From NCBI GenBank assembly GCA_038501195.1, contig JBBPUQ010000001.1, positions 5,146,001 to 5,210,000 of the forward strand: a stretch of 64,000 bases of DNA, given 5' to 3'. Below are positions 45,534-57,687 of this stretch, in pieces. This DNA is from Nemania diffusa (taxonomy: Eukaryota > Ascomycota > Sordariomycetes > Xylariales > Xylariaceae). Every line of letters begins with the position of its first letter. Position 1 is the first letter of the stretch. Position numbers and translations under genes: made by a program. The notes under the pieces are model-generated. The model worked only from the letters and a program-made list of their open reading frames with translations. It had not been told where the DNA came from and ran no database searches.

Positions 45534-47840
45534 TTAGTCTACTTTGATGGCACTGCCCAGGTGTAGGGTTAGCATAAGCTCGCGAGGGAGGGCTGAATGA
45601 ACGATATCTATGTTAAAAACGAGAGGAAGATGACTTACCCATATAACTTCCGGATGAAGGCATAGGCGGCAAGGAAACCGACGGTCCCCGTGAGTAGGCC
45701 GTAAACACAGCAGGCCATGAAGCTATACACGAAGAACAGCATGGAGCTGACGAAGCCCGTGATGTGTAGCTTGAAGAAGTAGTACCAGACGCTATAAAGG
45801 AATACCCAGAGGGCGCTGCCGCCGCCGACTGCAAATGACTGCCACCACCAGTGGTAGTTCTCGGAGCACAGTTGGACGTAAATGGTGACGATCGTGACCT
45901 CGGCAACCGTAACGATGAGGATGAGAGACACGACACTTAGGAAGCCAAAGACATAGTAATACCCGCTTTTATCCTGCCACACGGACTGGAAGACGAACAG
46001 AAGCTCAATGAAGATGACGGTGAACGGTACTAGGCCAGCAAATAGTATTGACTGTAGAATTTTGATATACCAGGCTTGTTTCGGCACCTGGCGAGCGACA
46101 CTGGACGTTTTGGTCGGGTTTTCCCAGGCGCCTGTGCGGGCATAGCCGTACCAAGAACCCAGATAGACGAGCGGGACTTGAATACCGAGCCAAAGCAGAG
46201 CAATCGCCAGCAGCGTGCCAAACGGGATGGCGGTACTCGATGCCTGCGCCCAAACAAACAGGTTCAATATGAAGACGAGCGCGAAGAGCAGGCCGGGGAA
46301 GAAACACGCTGTAATAAGAGCATTCTTCCCGAAGTTGACGCCACCGAAGCCCTTGTAGACCTTGGCGGAGAAGTAGCCGGAGAAAACACCTGCGAACACG
46401 AAGAGGCCGCATCCAAAGCTGAGAAACCCGCCCCGGAAACTGGGGTTCAGGATCCCAATGGCGCTGAGGGAAATCAGGCCAATGGCCATGAACAACACCT
46501 GTGTGCCCGAGCCAACTAGGGGGGCAAGCAAATGCCCATACTGCGGCCTTCGGAAAACGTCTCCGTGCAATAGCTTCCAGCCCGTTACATCCTCGAGGGC
46601 CTCATCATCGGATGCGTCGTCTACTTGGTTGTCTACTTCATTCTCCTGTTCGAGAAGACCAAGGCCTTGTTTCTCCGACTTGAGGGGGCGCGGGCGAGGC
46701 GCGGACGTTAGTTTCCGGCCGGTTTCCAGAGAACCTTCTTTGTAACCCTTGATGTCGGTTCGGATTGTCTTGGATAGAATCATGATGACAATTCCGCTCA
46801 AGAGTCCACAGATGATCAAGGAGTTAATGATGGCGAGCCAGTGGATTCTTGAACCCTCCTCTTGGTTTACGAAATACAAATCCCAGCGCCTGTCCCATTC
46901 GATCGAATTATCTTCCCGGAAATAGACCGAGTAAGAGTAAGGAACGGTTATCGTGTCGTCGTCATCGCCCTCGTCCAAGTAGTCGTAGTGATTGTCTGGG
47001 TGCTGTTCTGGCGTAGACAAACCGTCGGTGTTGTTCGGAGGCATGTACAACTCGAAATTATCGTCGATCCCCTGCAGCTCGACTGGGCAACCGTTCTCTC
47101 GCTTGTTGTTTGGGCCAACGCTCTTGGTGTAGACCTCGAAACCAACGACTACCTTGCCGCCTGCCTCGCCAGCACGGCCCGGTGCTGCTCGATACCGGAT
47201 GACGATAGTATGATGGTTGTTTAGAAAATACCGAGGCTTGCCAGTGCTCGAATCAAACTTGGTGAAGCCCAGCTTGAAGCCGGCAGCGTAGTATTTGCGC
47301 GTCTTGTCAACTGTGACGAAACTAGTGGCACCCGGTAGATTGTCTACGATCCATTCTACAACATAGCCGTCCTTGACCAACTCTTTGGCCCGCCTCATAT
47401 CTCGTCTTGTCACCTGCTGGTCGCATAGGAAGCTACACTCGTTGTCGTGACCGACGGTCAAATCGATGTCGGAAATCTTAATGCGGTCTCCGCGGAGGAC
47501 CTCGCCGAGGTTAAGAGATATGCTCTGGCCACTCAGCAGACCTGAAGCATGGGATTTGCCGGCGGGAGGACAGACGAAGGGGAGATCGTAGTAGGCATAT
47601 TGTAGTTGGGTATTATCGGAATAGGCTTTATTGACCATTAACGGGATATGTTCGCCGTCTTTGTAACTTTTGATTGACCATCCTAGACCAGGGAGACTTG
47701 GTAAGCCTCGTGTCCTCTTCGACCGGCAGGCTGGGATTCAAGAGCTTGGACTTACCCGGGACATAGAACGCCTGCACCTGGGAGATGACGGCGAGAGAAG
47801 ACAAAAGCCATCCTAGGTTGTTTCGCATTATTCTCGCCAT
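45534..47840 (-). CDS. TMN/EMP70 nonaspanin (TM9SF)
   Basis: Endosome/Golgi membrane protein of the nonaspanin family, linked to sorting, adhesion and filamentous growth in yeasts. Exons 47840-47756, 47682-45639 and 45552-45534 give 715 aa. The signal peptide is MARIMRNNLGWLLSSLAVISQVQA, then FYVPG|WSIKSYKDGEHIPLMVNK, a luminal domain, and nine membrane segments from about residue 280 (IHWLAIINSLIICGLLSGIVIMIL) on. The uninterrupted frame would stop at 45635 after KLYG, but TATGG|GTAAGT is a consensus donor. An acceptor 86 nt on adds the six codons AIKVD-stop, restoring the family's C-terminal K-x-D Golgi-retention/COPI motif. An Asp-rich stretch (EGDDDDT) lies in the luminal domain. Confidence 0.93.
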
Positions 47841-49590
47841 GTTGCTACTGCGTGCCCTTCGATGCCGTATTACTATAACATGCAACGGGTTACCTTGGAG
47901 GCTGTCGGATCCAAGTATCACACGCCTATCACGCTGCGAGGTCCTGGCGCGTTGACAAGGGGGGTTCCTCACGAGCTCAAGGGAGTGGCACTCTGCCTTG
48001 GAATGATGTAACAGGTCGTTTCTTATTCGAAGCCGGCTTTGGGCGTTGAAGTTTTCGCGTTTGTAACCCTACGAAAATCGGATTTAAGATGAGTTCGTCC
48101 GAGTCTCGATGGCCAAGATTATGCGGCGGGAGCTGGCACTTGAAACGTGGTAGAGGATAAACGAGCGTAATGGGTACGTAGTACCGCGGAACCAGATATT
48201 AGGAAGTTAAGCTATAGAGGGCAGATTATGTAACACTATAAAGGCGTAGTAATCAGTAATCAGACACTGACTCTTGTGCTGATGCGAATAAATCAATCAA
48301 TCGAGCTATGTATGTATAGTATGGATCGAGAGAGAACAGAGTATGTCGGCTTACGAGGCGCGTGACGGTCGAGAGAAATAGGCGGGTAGTATTCAGGTTC
48401 CCTTTCAAAAAAGAGATACCATAAGGGCTTGGATTGGAAATTTCGGTAATCAGTTATTCTCTCTTATCCCCTCTAATACTGGGTAGATTATAGAGGAATG
48501 AAGGGGTGTTAGAGAGGTAGGTTAGGTATGTAAAGAAGAAGGTGGCCTATCAAGATGGATGGGTAGACTATCTAGGTACCTACCTCCCTAACTAACGAAT
48601 AATAAGGGACCTACGGTGTAGTCTAAATGCCTAAACAAAATTGTACTATACTCTGTAGGTTAGCTAGTCTCGACCCAACCAAAAGCGTGCGAGCGAGTGG
48701 GACTATACCTAGCATTCTATTTTAGGCCGCGGTAAAGTTATAGGCAGTGCAACTAACTACCTAGGTATTATTGAGCTTAATTTAGCCTTGTACTCCAGCA
48801 CTACCCCGCCAAAACATAATGCCTTACCTACTACCGAGGCACGCTACTGCTCTCCGTGCGTAAACTGCGAGATATTTACTTGGTAGATGATGCCAGCGTT
48901 AGAAAATAATAAAGACCTATTTTAAGTATCTAGGTAAGGAGGCACAACGTCGCAAAATACAGATGTCGTCGCCATTGTATTGGGCAAGATATAAAAAAAT
49001 GGCGATCTCAGCTCCAACACTTCACCCGTAGATCCATCCAGGTGTCGTGTCCCGTACCTAGTTCAACTAAGTCTGCTCACCAACCATCTCTAAAACCTGG
49101 TACTGTCTTAATACCAACCAGTTGGCATCCCTCTCGACTTTCAAGTACTACCCTTTCGCATAGATACTCGTGACAGTCAGGTATTTGCCAACAGATTGCT
49201 CAGCTATTGCGTAATCTTATGCTTCGTCATTCTTGTAAGTTAGCCAAGCCACATTAAAGTGGTCAGTTTCTTGGAGTTTATTTATGAAGAAAACGAAATG
49301 GAAAAGAGCCTGGCGTCTTGACCACAGCTTCAGTACAACAAAATGATTGGGCAGCTGAAGCACCTTCGTGTAAATCAATTACATTAAAATTTCTCGTATT
49401 CATTTTTTTTGGTTCTCTATATTCATGATGTCGTAAGGCTCTAGTCAATGCAATGTAACATGGGTATAACAACTCCGGGTCCTACTCTCTGTATCTCTCT
49501 CTGTAGCCCCCTAAGTATACAGCTAAAAGAGGAAATGCATTCCGTTGTTATGCCGGTTAGGTAAAGCTTCGTGTACCGGCACGGATCACT
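47841..49590. other. 1.75-kb intergenic region
   Basis: The TMN promoter and CSC1 3' flank; no gene seen. It contains TAGGTACCTA at 48573-48582 and AT-rich DNA at 48860-49020 and 49370-49420. Confidence 0.5.
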
Positions 49591-52500
49591 CTATAATTGA
49601 ATGATGTCCAGTTCCGAAAAGTCGGGTGGCGCCCGTCCATAGACCACGCGCACTTTGCTATCCAGGGCTGTGCCCTCGTTGGAAATCCAGATGTGCTCGC
49701 TGAACTCTTGTGTCCGCCTGATCTCGTCGTCACTGATGCCCAGATCATCACGTGGAATCCACAAAGTTGGCCGCCGCGCCCGGAGCGCCGAGTGCACAAA
49801 CGCTCGGCGAACGAGCACGTCTCGCTCCTCCGGCGTCAGATCCTCTATTTCGTCGTGGAACCCACCATAGAGAGCTTCGCCTATGGCTCTCTGCGCTTCT
49901 AGATCTTTCTGCTTGCGTTCGTTTCGGAATTTGGATGCGTTTTTTATGCCTTTCTCAGCTCTCCCCAGCGTCTGGTTATACGTATTCTTGCCACCGCGGA
50001 TGGCCCATGCTCCGGCATGCGCGATTCCCTTGATAGGCTTGAAGTTGCTGACTTTGTTGTTACGCATCGCTTTTCCTTGGGCATCTGATGGGCCGTCTCC
50101 AGGGTAGTGATCAGATGGTAAGTCTTCATCAAATTCTTTCATCTCATCTTCGTCAATCAGCCCTAAGCGACGGTCCTGAGCACGTTGGAACGCCTCATCG
50201 CGTAGCACCGCCTCATCTTCGAAAGTAATAGGAAGGTATCGGAACATCGGCCCGAATGACATATTCAGCAACAGCTGGTATAGAGCAGTGAGAATTGTTA
50301 CCACGATCATAATAACTGCCTGAGGCGTGCAAGCATGCACTCCATTCCCATCCTCCTGAATAAAAAAGAGGCCGATAAGTGCAATTTCCATGACGTACAG
50401 ACCTGTGAAGGTCTGGTTGAGAGCTCGTGGATACAGTACACCGCCGGTGTCGATAGAAAGGCGGTTAACGTAGAGCATGCTGTATTTGTTTGCAATCCAG
50501 AGGAGACTAAACGTGATGATGGCAAAGATCGAGATAATGGGTGCAATGACGGAATACACAAGCGCAATGCAGGCGAAGTTGGTATAGACCGGGAAATAGC
50601 TCCCCCACTTCACACTGGGTAGAGTTGTGTTCGTTGTCCACTTATTCCGCGCTGTACTGTTGAAGATTTTTGACACGAGGTACCAATTGACAAGTGCTCC
50701 GATCTGTAGAAGAGTACCTGAGCTCGCACTAAGTGCTTGTAGTATCATGTATGAGAAGAAATAGTTCGCTGCTGAAGGGAGCCTTGTCGCTAACGTGTCA
50801 GTGATGCTCGTTGGATCATTCAACACCTCATTGAGAATGGCCACGACGCCAGATGCTAGTGAAACAATCAGGAAGACCTGGACGAAGAGGAAGGCGAAGT
50901 AGAACTGCTGCACGGCTTCAGTCTTCTGGGTTCCTGTCTTGGCACCCTTAAAGCCAGCCAGGAAATCCATTACAACCGGTACCAACCAGAGCAGTAGAGC
51001 TAACAGAATAGCTGGTAAAACACCAGCGACCGCCGTGGCCACCTTCCATACCGTTGGGTTCTTCGCAAGAAACCCCAACCAAGGGAATGTGTCGATCAAA
51101 CTGCTGAGCTGCGAAATCGAACCTGTGAAAGCGACGGGAAACGCCCACAAGATGATCATACCGGTTACAATGCCTATTACTAGAGCAGTTCGCAACCATT
51201 CCGACCACCAACTTATAGCCATATTGTCCCAGATCACGTCATTGGGTGATATTTCGACAACCCGAGGGGCCATATGCTTTGGAACGTGGTGGATGACATT
51301 TTGGCAAGCCATGTGCGCTGCAACTTGGTGGTTGAACTGAATGAAGGCAGACTTCATGAGAGGGTATCTCTCGGGGTTTTCCTGGTCTACCTCAATCTCG
51401 TAGTTGAGTCGCGCTAATTCTTTCCTGCACCAGTAGATTGTGTCAACCTTTTTGTTTACAAATGGCAGCCCGGGGAGCCAACCGGGCGTCCACTCAAAAT
51501 TGGCAAGTCGATGCGTAGGTCGATCAGACCGTTTGATCCATTTCTCCCATTCGGCTTTGCCGTCTTGGTCCTCTGCGTCTTCATCGCTATAAGCCTTTGA
51601 GTATTCAACTGGTGCAATTTCTTCTCCGCCTACAAATGGAATAATACTCTTGAGGGCCTCGCCGAATGTTTTCTTTTTCCCGAACGGAAATTCGCTGTCC
51701 TCATATCCTTGGGGAACAGGCGAGGCAAATCCACCTGTAGGGGGCTTCCAAAACTCATACCACCTAGCCCTTTCATTGTTGTACATGTCGTCTAGGTTTT
51801 CGACTTTGCGCGTAGTATTTCCAAACTGCTGCATCTCAATACTCTCCTTGGTGAGCTTCTCATCATCTGAGATTAGCGAGACGTTGCCGGGTTGGTTTGG
51901 CCGCGCCGCAGAGCAGCCCATGACTCGATCTTCGGCGTCGGATAGTTTACGACGGCTGGAGGCCTGCGTGGAAGGCCTGGGCGGATCCTCCCCATCCAGT
52001 GCTCGTACACGCCGATCAATTGACGGACGACCTACCCATCCACCATGTGGCGTTTCTATCGTCACAAAGCCATTGGTAGTCTCGATCTGGCCATCGATAC
52101 CCTGTGTGATGTTCTTGGCGCCCCCAAAAAGCCCATCGACGCCTTTCCCCAAACCGCCGGTTATCTTGGAAAAGCCAGCCTTAACCCCTCTTCGTGGGGC
52201 ATCATTGCGTCTATCAAGTTGAATGTCCTCTTCGGCATCGCGAATATCATGCGGTGTGTCGTGCTGATCGCCGCTGCTGACCCCTGCGCCTTCCTCAGCC
52301 TGCTGCTTTGCCACAGCATCTTCCTGCTTTTGGCGCTCTACCTTCTCGCTCTTCGTTGGGCGGTGGGATTTAGTCGCTTTGCGTGCTTGTTTCTCGTCCT
52401 TCTCTCTCTTTTTTAGCTGTTTCTTCTTCGCCATCCGGATCAGCTCTGTCTGAGCCTCCTCTAGCTGCTTATGGATCCCATCTCTCTTTTGTATTTTGTC

Positions 52501-53440
52501 CAACAGGTGCGTAAGGTCCCGTGTCAGCCACACATTTCGGATGCCGCCGGGAAACACGTCAAACAGACCCCTAAGAGCCTCCTCGCTAAGCCACTTGTTG
52601 GGAATACCGCTGACTAAGACGGTTGTGGCCGAAGCGCGCAAACGATGTTCGGCCGTAGTAAGCCAGTCCTGCCGCACTTTGATGTAAACTCTTAACTCAG
52701 CAAAGATGACGCCGCAGACCCATACAACTACGAGTATAGCCAGGACGAGATGGGCCCAGTATCTTCGATAGTTCTCATCTTTCACGTTTCCCCATGCCAG
52801 AGTGTCCAGTCCACTAATGGTCTTATTTTGGTTGTCCGTGGCCTGAGGTTCAGTACTATTTGTGCTGTTGGTAGAAAAATCGTGGCTCCTTCCATCGATA
52901 TAATTAATAGGTACAAGGATAGGGATGATGACGGTCGCCATAGGGATGAATATGATAAGCATAGTCTGTAGGTAACGGAGGAAGAAATACGAATCAAGAC
53001 CGCACTTGTTGATAATCTCGCGATCTCGGATTCGGAATAGCGACAAAAGCAAGCCCCATGGGCTGCCAGGCGGCGGTTCAGTCCGTTCGCGTTCAGGTAC
53101 GAGGTACGTCTTTGGTTTGCTATCACGCCAGACTTGTCAGTACTGATACAAAGACGCCGTAGGCAGATAGGCCACGTTCGGGAGATAGGCTTACAATATT
53201 CTAGCCAGCTTGTTCCGCAATAACAAGAAAAGGCCCATTTGTATCCCAAAAACGACCAACGAGGCAGCGAGCGCAGTAAGGAAACTCACGAGACTGATAC
53301 CTCGGTCGCCCAGGGCCTTGGTAGAGTCACCTATCATGGCCAGCAGTGTTAGTAAAAGAAAAGGTCTCCCGTGGGGTGTAGGGTGGCTATTCCGTCAAAG
53401 GAGGGAACAGATCTGGTGACGTACCGTCTGCGTCCGCCAT
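49591..53440 (-). CDS. CSC1/OSCA-like cation channel (DUF221, PHM7 type)
   Basis: Predicted osmosensitive, calcium-permeable channel of the OSCA/TMEM63/CSC1 family. Exons 53440-53425 (5 codons, MADAD), 53330-53195 and 53119-49591 give 1226 aa. The junctions restore ADG|DSTKALGDRG and NKLARIF|KPKTYLVPERERT, supplying the first membrane helix (VSFLTALAASLVVFGIQMGLFLLL) that the long frame alone lacks. After membrane segments 2-3 come an RRM-like half (TTVLVSGIPNKWLSEEALRGLFDVFPGG), a very long charged cytosolic loop, and the second half (SAFIQFNHQVAAHMACQ). The channel core then starts (WDNMAISWWSEWLRTALVIGIVTGMIILWAFPV). A C-terminal PHM7-type extension ends GRAPPDFSELDIIQL. The loop makes the protein longer than yeast Csc1 (about 780 aa). 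Confidence 0.92.
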
Positions 53441-55039
53441 GATGGGAAATACTGCCCAGCCAGCTGGACCTGCGACAATAGAAAGAGGTGATGAATCGGT
53501 CTGAACCGGGGGAGAACAAACACAACGCCCAACAACCAGTGAGCCGTGCAATAGGTAGATAAGGTATGTTTAACAGTATCGACTGTAGAGGTAGGATGAG
53601 AGAATTTTAGGTGTTCACAGCTCTTGGGCAAGCACCTGCGCTTAAACCGTCCGCAAAAATCACGCCCGGTCCGATGCTAAGAGGAGTGGCATATGCATGG
53701 TCGACGAAATTGCCAGGTTGGGTTTAAAATATTTAGGAAAACCTAGATAGTGAAATTGGAACAAAGGTGAGCGGACAGAACTAATCTACAAGTACAATGA
53801 CAACGCAAACAAAACACACATGTTTCGACAACGAGCCAAGCAAATCCCCAGTCTATTCTCTAAGTCTAGATAGGTACGTAGGTACTCTGTATCGCATGAG
53901 ATTCATTCGCGTCCACTCAAAACCTGGAAACGGGTACAGTCTAGCTATATTGACTCTAGCGCGCACACTCACCTGTATGCTGATGTCAGTGTCGCACTCC
54001 ACAACGGCGCCATCATGGTGTCTCAGAACCCCTACCATCATCTCTCGGCCCGCTTGTGATCCCTCGTTTGGCTCTAAGATCCCGATATGGCCACTCTGAT
54101 TGGCTGTCGTTCACGCGCGCGTGTACCTTTTGTTTGCCTATTATTGCTCCCTTTATAATTATGTGTTGCGATGCAACAACTTAATAGGTAAGGTATGGCC
54201 AAATCAATGGACCTATATGAAAAGCACATGGTCCTAAGCGCCCTTGGACTAACCCAACCTTTTCTCAAATGACCTTGGCTGAAAAAAGGATTCAGCATTG
54301 CGGGGAGTGGGGTCATTGGAGCTAGTGTATGCCTTTAGGCACTTAGTAGGTCATACAGAGTACTGTCCGTACCTATCTAGATACCTACCTACTCTGTAGC
54401 CTACAGAATATTGGTCCGTTATCAATTTCAACTTTACTACACCGTACAAGGGGGATCTTCGGGTTGCCTCCCACTTAGACTAATTCATTGCTGGAAGGAC
54501 GGCAAACTTTGCCGAGAGGAAAAGGGTCATGCTTGGTATGATCTCATTTTTGTTTACCGTAACACCAGATCGGCATACGCCGCCACAATAATTACACAGG
54601 CCTAGGAGATATGTGAACATGTGAGTAGTGAGGATTCCTGTGCAGGCACTACACATCTCTATTATCACAACCAACGTCACTTACATGTCTATCTGTGTGT
54701 ATATGTGCATTTTGAAGACAACCTACTTGTAGATTGACTGGACCTAATGGATGACACCACATAGATCTATCTACCTTGTATCTCAGATGCGGGTTCTAGC
54801 ATCGATTTGCTGCTTACATGTTGTGACCAGCTTTAGTACACATGTAGCGTCACAAACTGCGTCATCGACGCGAATTTGTGGGATCATCATTTACCTACTG
54901 GACCTAGTGTCCCACAAAAAGAAAGCCACACATGTGCCTCTGAGTACCTACACGCAGGTACAGATATGCGTGGTGTAGGATAGATGACTAACATACATTA
55001 TGTTGAACTACCTGCAGCCATTCTCAGGTCCTGCCTAAC
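53441..55039. promoter_or_regulatory. Divergent intergenic region, CSC1 and METTL4-like genes
   Basis: 1.6 kb with no gene seen. Short frames near 53800-54100, 54411-54680 and 54751-54978 show no features. A TACCTA-type tract lies near 54366-54400. Confidence 0.5.
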
Positions 55040-56256
55040 ATGGACTCTAGTGTGCTATTCCAGAGCTCGGACGGCGCCTTGGTTATTGTTGACATACCGC
55101 GCTCGCTAGAAGAAGCCCAGGTCCTACCCGGGAAGCCGATTACACGGCGCATTGTCTCATGCTACCCCAGAGAGACACCATGGCAGATGCCGGAGCCGAA
55201 GAAAGATACGGCAAAACATGCATCACCATCTGCCGCGATTGCTGAGCTGATGGCTCTGGAGAGAGTCAAAACTGCTCTTGAGCAAATCAGCGCCAATTAC
55301 GCCGGGCCATGGTGTTTGCCACGGGTGACTCGTGGGCAGGCAGGAAATGAATCAGGACCGATTCGGGCGGCTCCAAGTGTCACCCAATCACACAAGCGGA
55401 AGTACAAGCATTCACTTGTTAAGGAGGAGGAGGACAAGGAAGCAACTTCGGCGAATCCATTCGTTCCAGAACAATCGCACACACTCCTAGGCACCATAAG
55501 CTCCCAGCCCGAATTGTTCCTTCGGGATGCCCCGCAATTCGATCTCATTGTTCTCGATCCCCCATGGCCTAGTCGCTCCGTGAAGAGGAAGTCAGACAGC
55601 TGTATGTGAATTCCGAAGTCGTTGAGATTTTATATCTCCTGTCGGTAGGGTCGCCAGACATGGAATTGCCCAGGAATTTTATCCTTGCCTACTCAGCTAC
55701 ACATATTTTACTTAGGACCGCGATCATTGACTTCAGTTATATAGACACTACTGTGCGTGACATGGAAGGGGCCCGGGAACTTCTATCCCAGATTCCCGTA
55801 GCATCGCACCTAAAGCCTGACGGGCTCGTAGCCATTTGGGTCACGAATAAGACTGCCATTATAGACCTACTCACAGCACCAGGAGGGACTCTCGCGCAAT
55901 GGGGTCTCGAACTCGTCGGCGAATGGACCTGGCTGAAAGTGACGAGTGCTGGGGAGCCGATCTTGGAGGTTGAGTCGGTTTGGCGGAAGCCGTGGGAGCG
56001 ACTGTTGATTGCGCGGAAAGTAGGCAGTCTCGTCTTACTACCTATACGCACGAGAGTGATATTTGGCGTGCCTGATGTTCATTCGAGGAAACCTAACTTA
56101 AGGAGGCTTTTTGAAGATGTCCTACCAAGGAATTATACCGGCCTCGAGGTCTTCGCGAGGAATCTCACGGCAGGCTGGTGGAGTTGGGGAAACGAAGTCT
56201 TGTTTTTTCAGCAAGGGCATCACTGGGCACCATTAGAAGATGAACAAACTAATTAG
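55040..56256 (+). CDS. MT-A70 family methyltransferase, METTL4-like
   Basis: Predicted SAM-dependent adenine-N6 methyltransferase. METTL4 relatives act on U2 snRNA or DNA adenine (family knowledge). Exons 55040-55601 and 55745-56256 give 357 aa. The first exon has a polar N-terminal half, then FDLIVLDPPWPSRSVKRKSDS with the catalytic DPPW at about 173-176. The second resumes TTVRDMEGARELLSQIPVASHLKPDGLVAIWVTNK and holds WGLELVGEWTWLKVT, EPILEVESVWRKPWERLLIARK, VHSRKPNLRRLFEDVLPRNYTGLEVFARNL and WWSWGNEVLFF. The acceptor chosen is ATATAG at 55744; an AG 8 nt earlier would give an immediate stop. It converges with uL23m, 222 bp apart. Confidence 0.9.
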
Positions 56257-56478
56257 TCATGATACAATGTCGTGTATCAGGCTCGCTCTATTTTAGCCCT
56301 GTAGTCCTTATCATACATCACTCATGTAGGAGAATTGTTGTCTTCGTACATGCTCTCCCCTATCATTGATGTCATTATCTATTCCCATTGGCCCGATGTA
56401 GCAGAAGACACTGTTTATGCGCTGTTTCTCTTAAACGATGGTTTCGATTTTTTATGTATAGCCGTGGACCATCACCCT

Positions 56479-57217
56479 TTAGCTCTTCTTCGCCTTGTCC
56501 GTCTCAGAGAACCTAGGGTCTAGTTCGCGCTTGTTGGTCCATCCGCCATCCTTCAGCAATCGATTGGCTTCTTGCTTCATGTCCTTCAGATCCAAGGGGA
56601 TTCTCCTCTTGTCTCGAAGTTCCATAACTCCAGTTTTCTGGATGCGTGCTTGGAACCTATAATTCTCCTTCGCCCTTTTCCCCAGCTTAGCCATCATAGG
56701 CCTCCTCCAAGGCTTGAGGTCGTTGGGTATCTGAGGCCACGTAAATGGCTGTGTGAGCTGCACCATCATCGTCTTAATGGGTGGCGGGCGGTATATGCGG
56801 CCATGGATCTTGGACTTTCGTAATTGCTGTTGCCGTAGGTTTGATCGCACAGCGAGCACGGGTGTCTTGTACGCGTGGAATAAGTAGTCTCGCAGGTCGA
56901 ATTTGTTGAATGTCAGTGGCACTTTGAAGTTCGCGAATGTCGCCGGCTGGTTTTCCCGTGGCGCCAAGAGCGTAACCATCTGGTGAGGCCTATAATTGCG
57001 CAGAAAGTGAGTGAATCGTCCAGTCTAGCCATTGTTGGGATTGTTCCGTCCTTGACTTCGGTCTGACGCTGTCGTGTATTGCCGGTGGTAAGGGAGTGAG
57101 GACCTACAGGAAGACTTGTTTTTTTCCTCTTCGAAATGTCTTTAATAATCCTTCTGCCACCGCCGTCGTCGCCGCCGTCGCTGCCGTCGCCGCTGCTGCT
57201 GTTGCTGCCGCCGCCAT
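56479..57217 (-). CDS. mrp20: Mitochondrial ribosomal protein uL23m (MRP20/MRPL23)
   Basis: Component of the mitochondrial large ribosomal subunit near the exit tunnel. Exons 57217-57108 and 56989-56479 give 206 aa. Exon 1 encodes an Ala/Thr presequence (MAAAATAAAATAATAATTA) from a GCN/ACN trinucleotide run, then LLKTFRRGKKQVFL. Joined to PHQMVTLLAPRENQPATFANF, this restores the family pattern GKK-x-(V/I)-FLP. The core VPLTFNKFDLRDYLFHAYKTPVLAVRS is the uL23 hallmark. A basic C-terminal half follows (MMVQLTQPFTWPQIPNDLKPW) and ends FSETDKAKKS. Taking the ATG at 56979 as start would drop the targeting presequence. The neighbour upstream on the same strand is the DJ-1-like gene. Confidence 0.9.
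57161..57215. repeat. GCC/GTC-type trinucleotide run in the uL23m presequence
   Basis: Imperfect CCG/TCG/CTG triplets on the plus strand (GCN/ACN codons on the minus strand) encode the Ala/Thr-rich presequence. The length is probably variable. Confidence 0.6.
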
Positions 57218-57687
57218 CTTGCTTAGATTTAAGACACAATTGGTTCTCTGGTCGATCTATATATTCAAATGGTCGTCACTTGGCTTTCACGAAATTCGGC
57301 GAGATTGAGCTAGGATAGGAACCCCGGCGAATCGAAATTTCCGTATAGTGGGCCCTAAAGTCAATTAGTACCTAGGTAAAAAGAAGCCTAGCGAGAGACA
57401 AATCGCATGGACCTCCAAGTACTGTAAGACCCACTCGTGTATAAGTGAGGGGCTACTTAAGTATCGGCTCGTCAATTCAGCAGGTAGGTTAGGCAGTGAA
57501 CTACATAGGTAACTAGGCTGTTTATACATATATATTAGATAGAGTGCAGTACGATTGATATTTTATTATTATTTTTGGTCGCTCGGTAGGCACCTTCGTC
57601 GACCTTACCGAGTGAATATGAGTAGAGACCTGGCTATTTCTACACAACATGGTATTTTTCCTTTGTCCATGTATCTCCCTCTACTGT
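57218..57687. promoter_or_regulatory. uL23m promoter region
   Basis: 470 bp between two minus-strand genes. TAGGTA motifs occur near 57370 and 57483-57515. A short inverted pair (GGTCGCTCGGTAGG / CCTTACCGAGTGAA) lies near 57578-57615 and could be a weak hairpin. No gene is seen. Confidence 0.4.
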
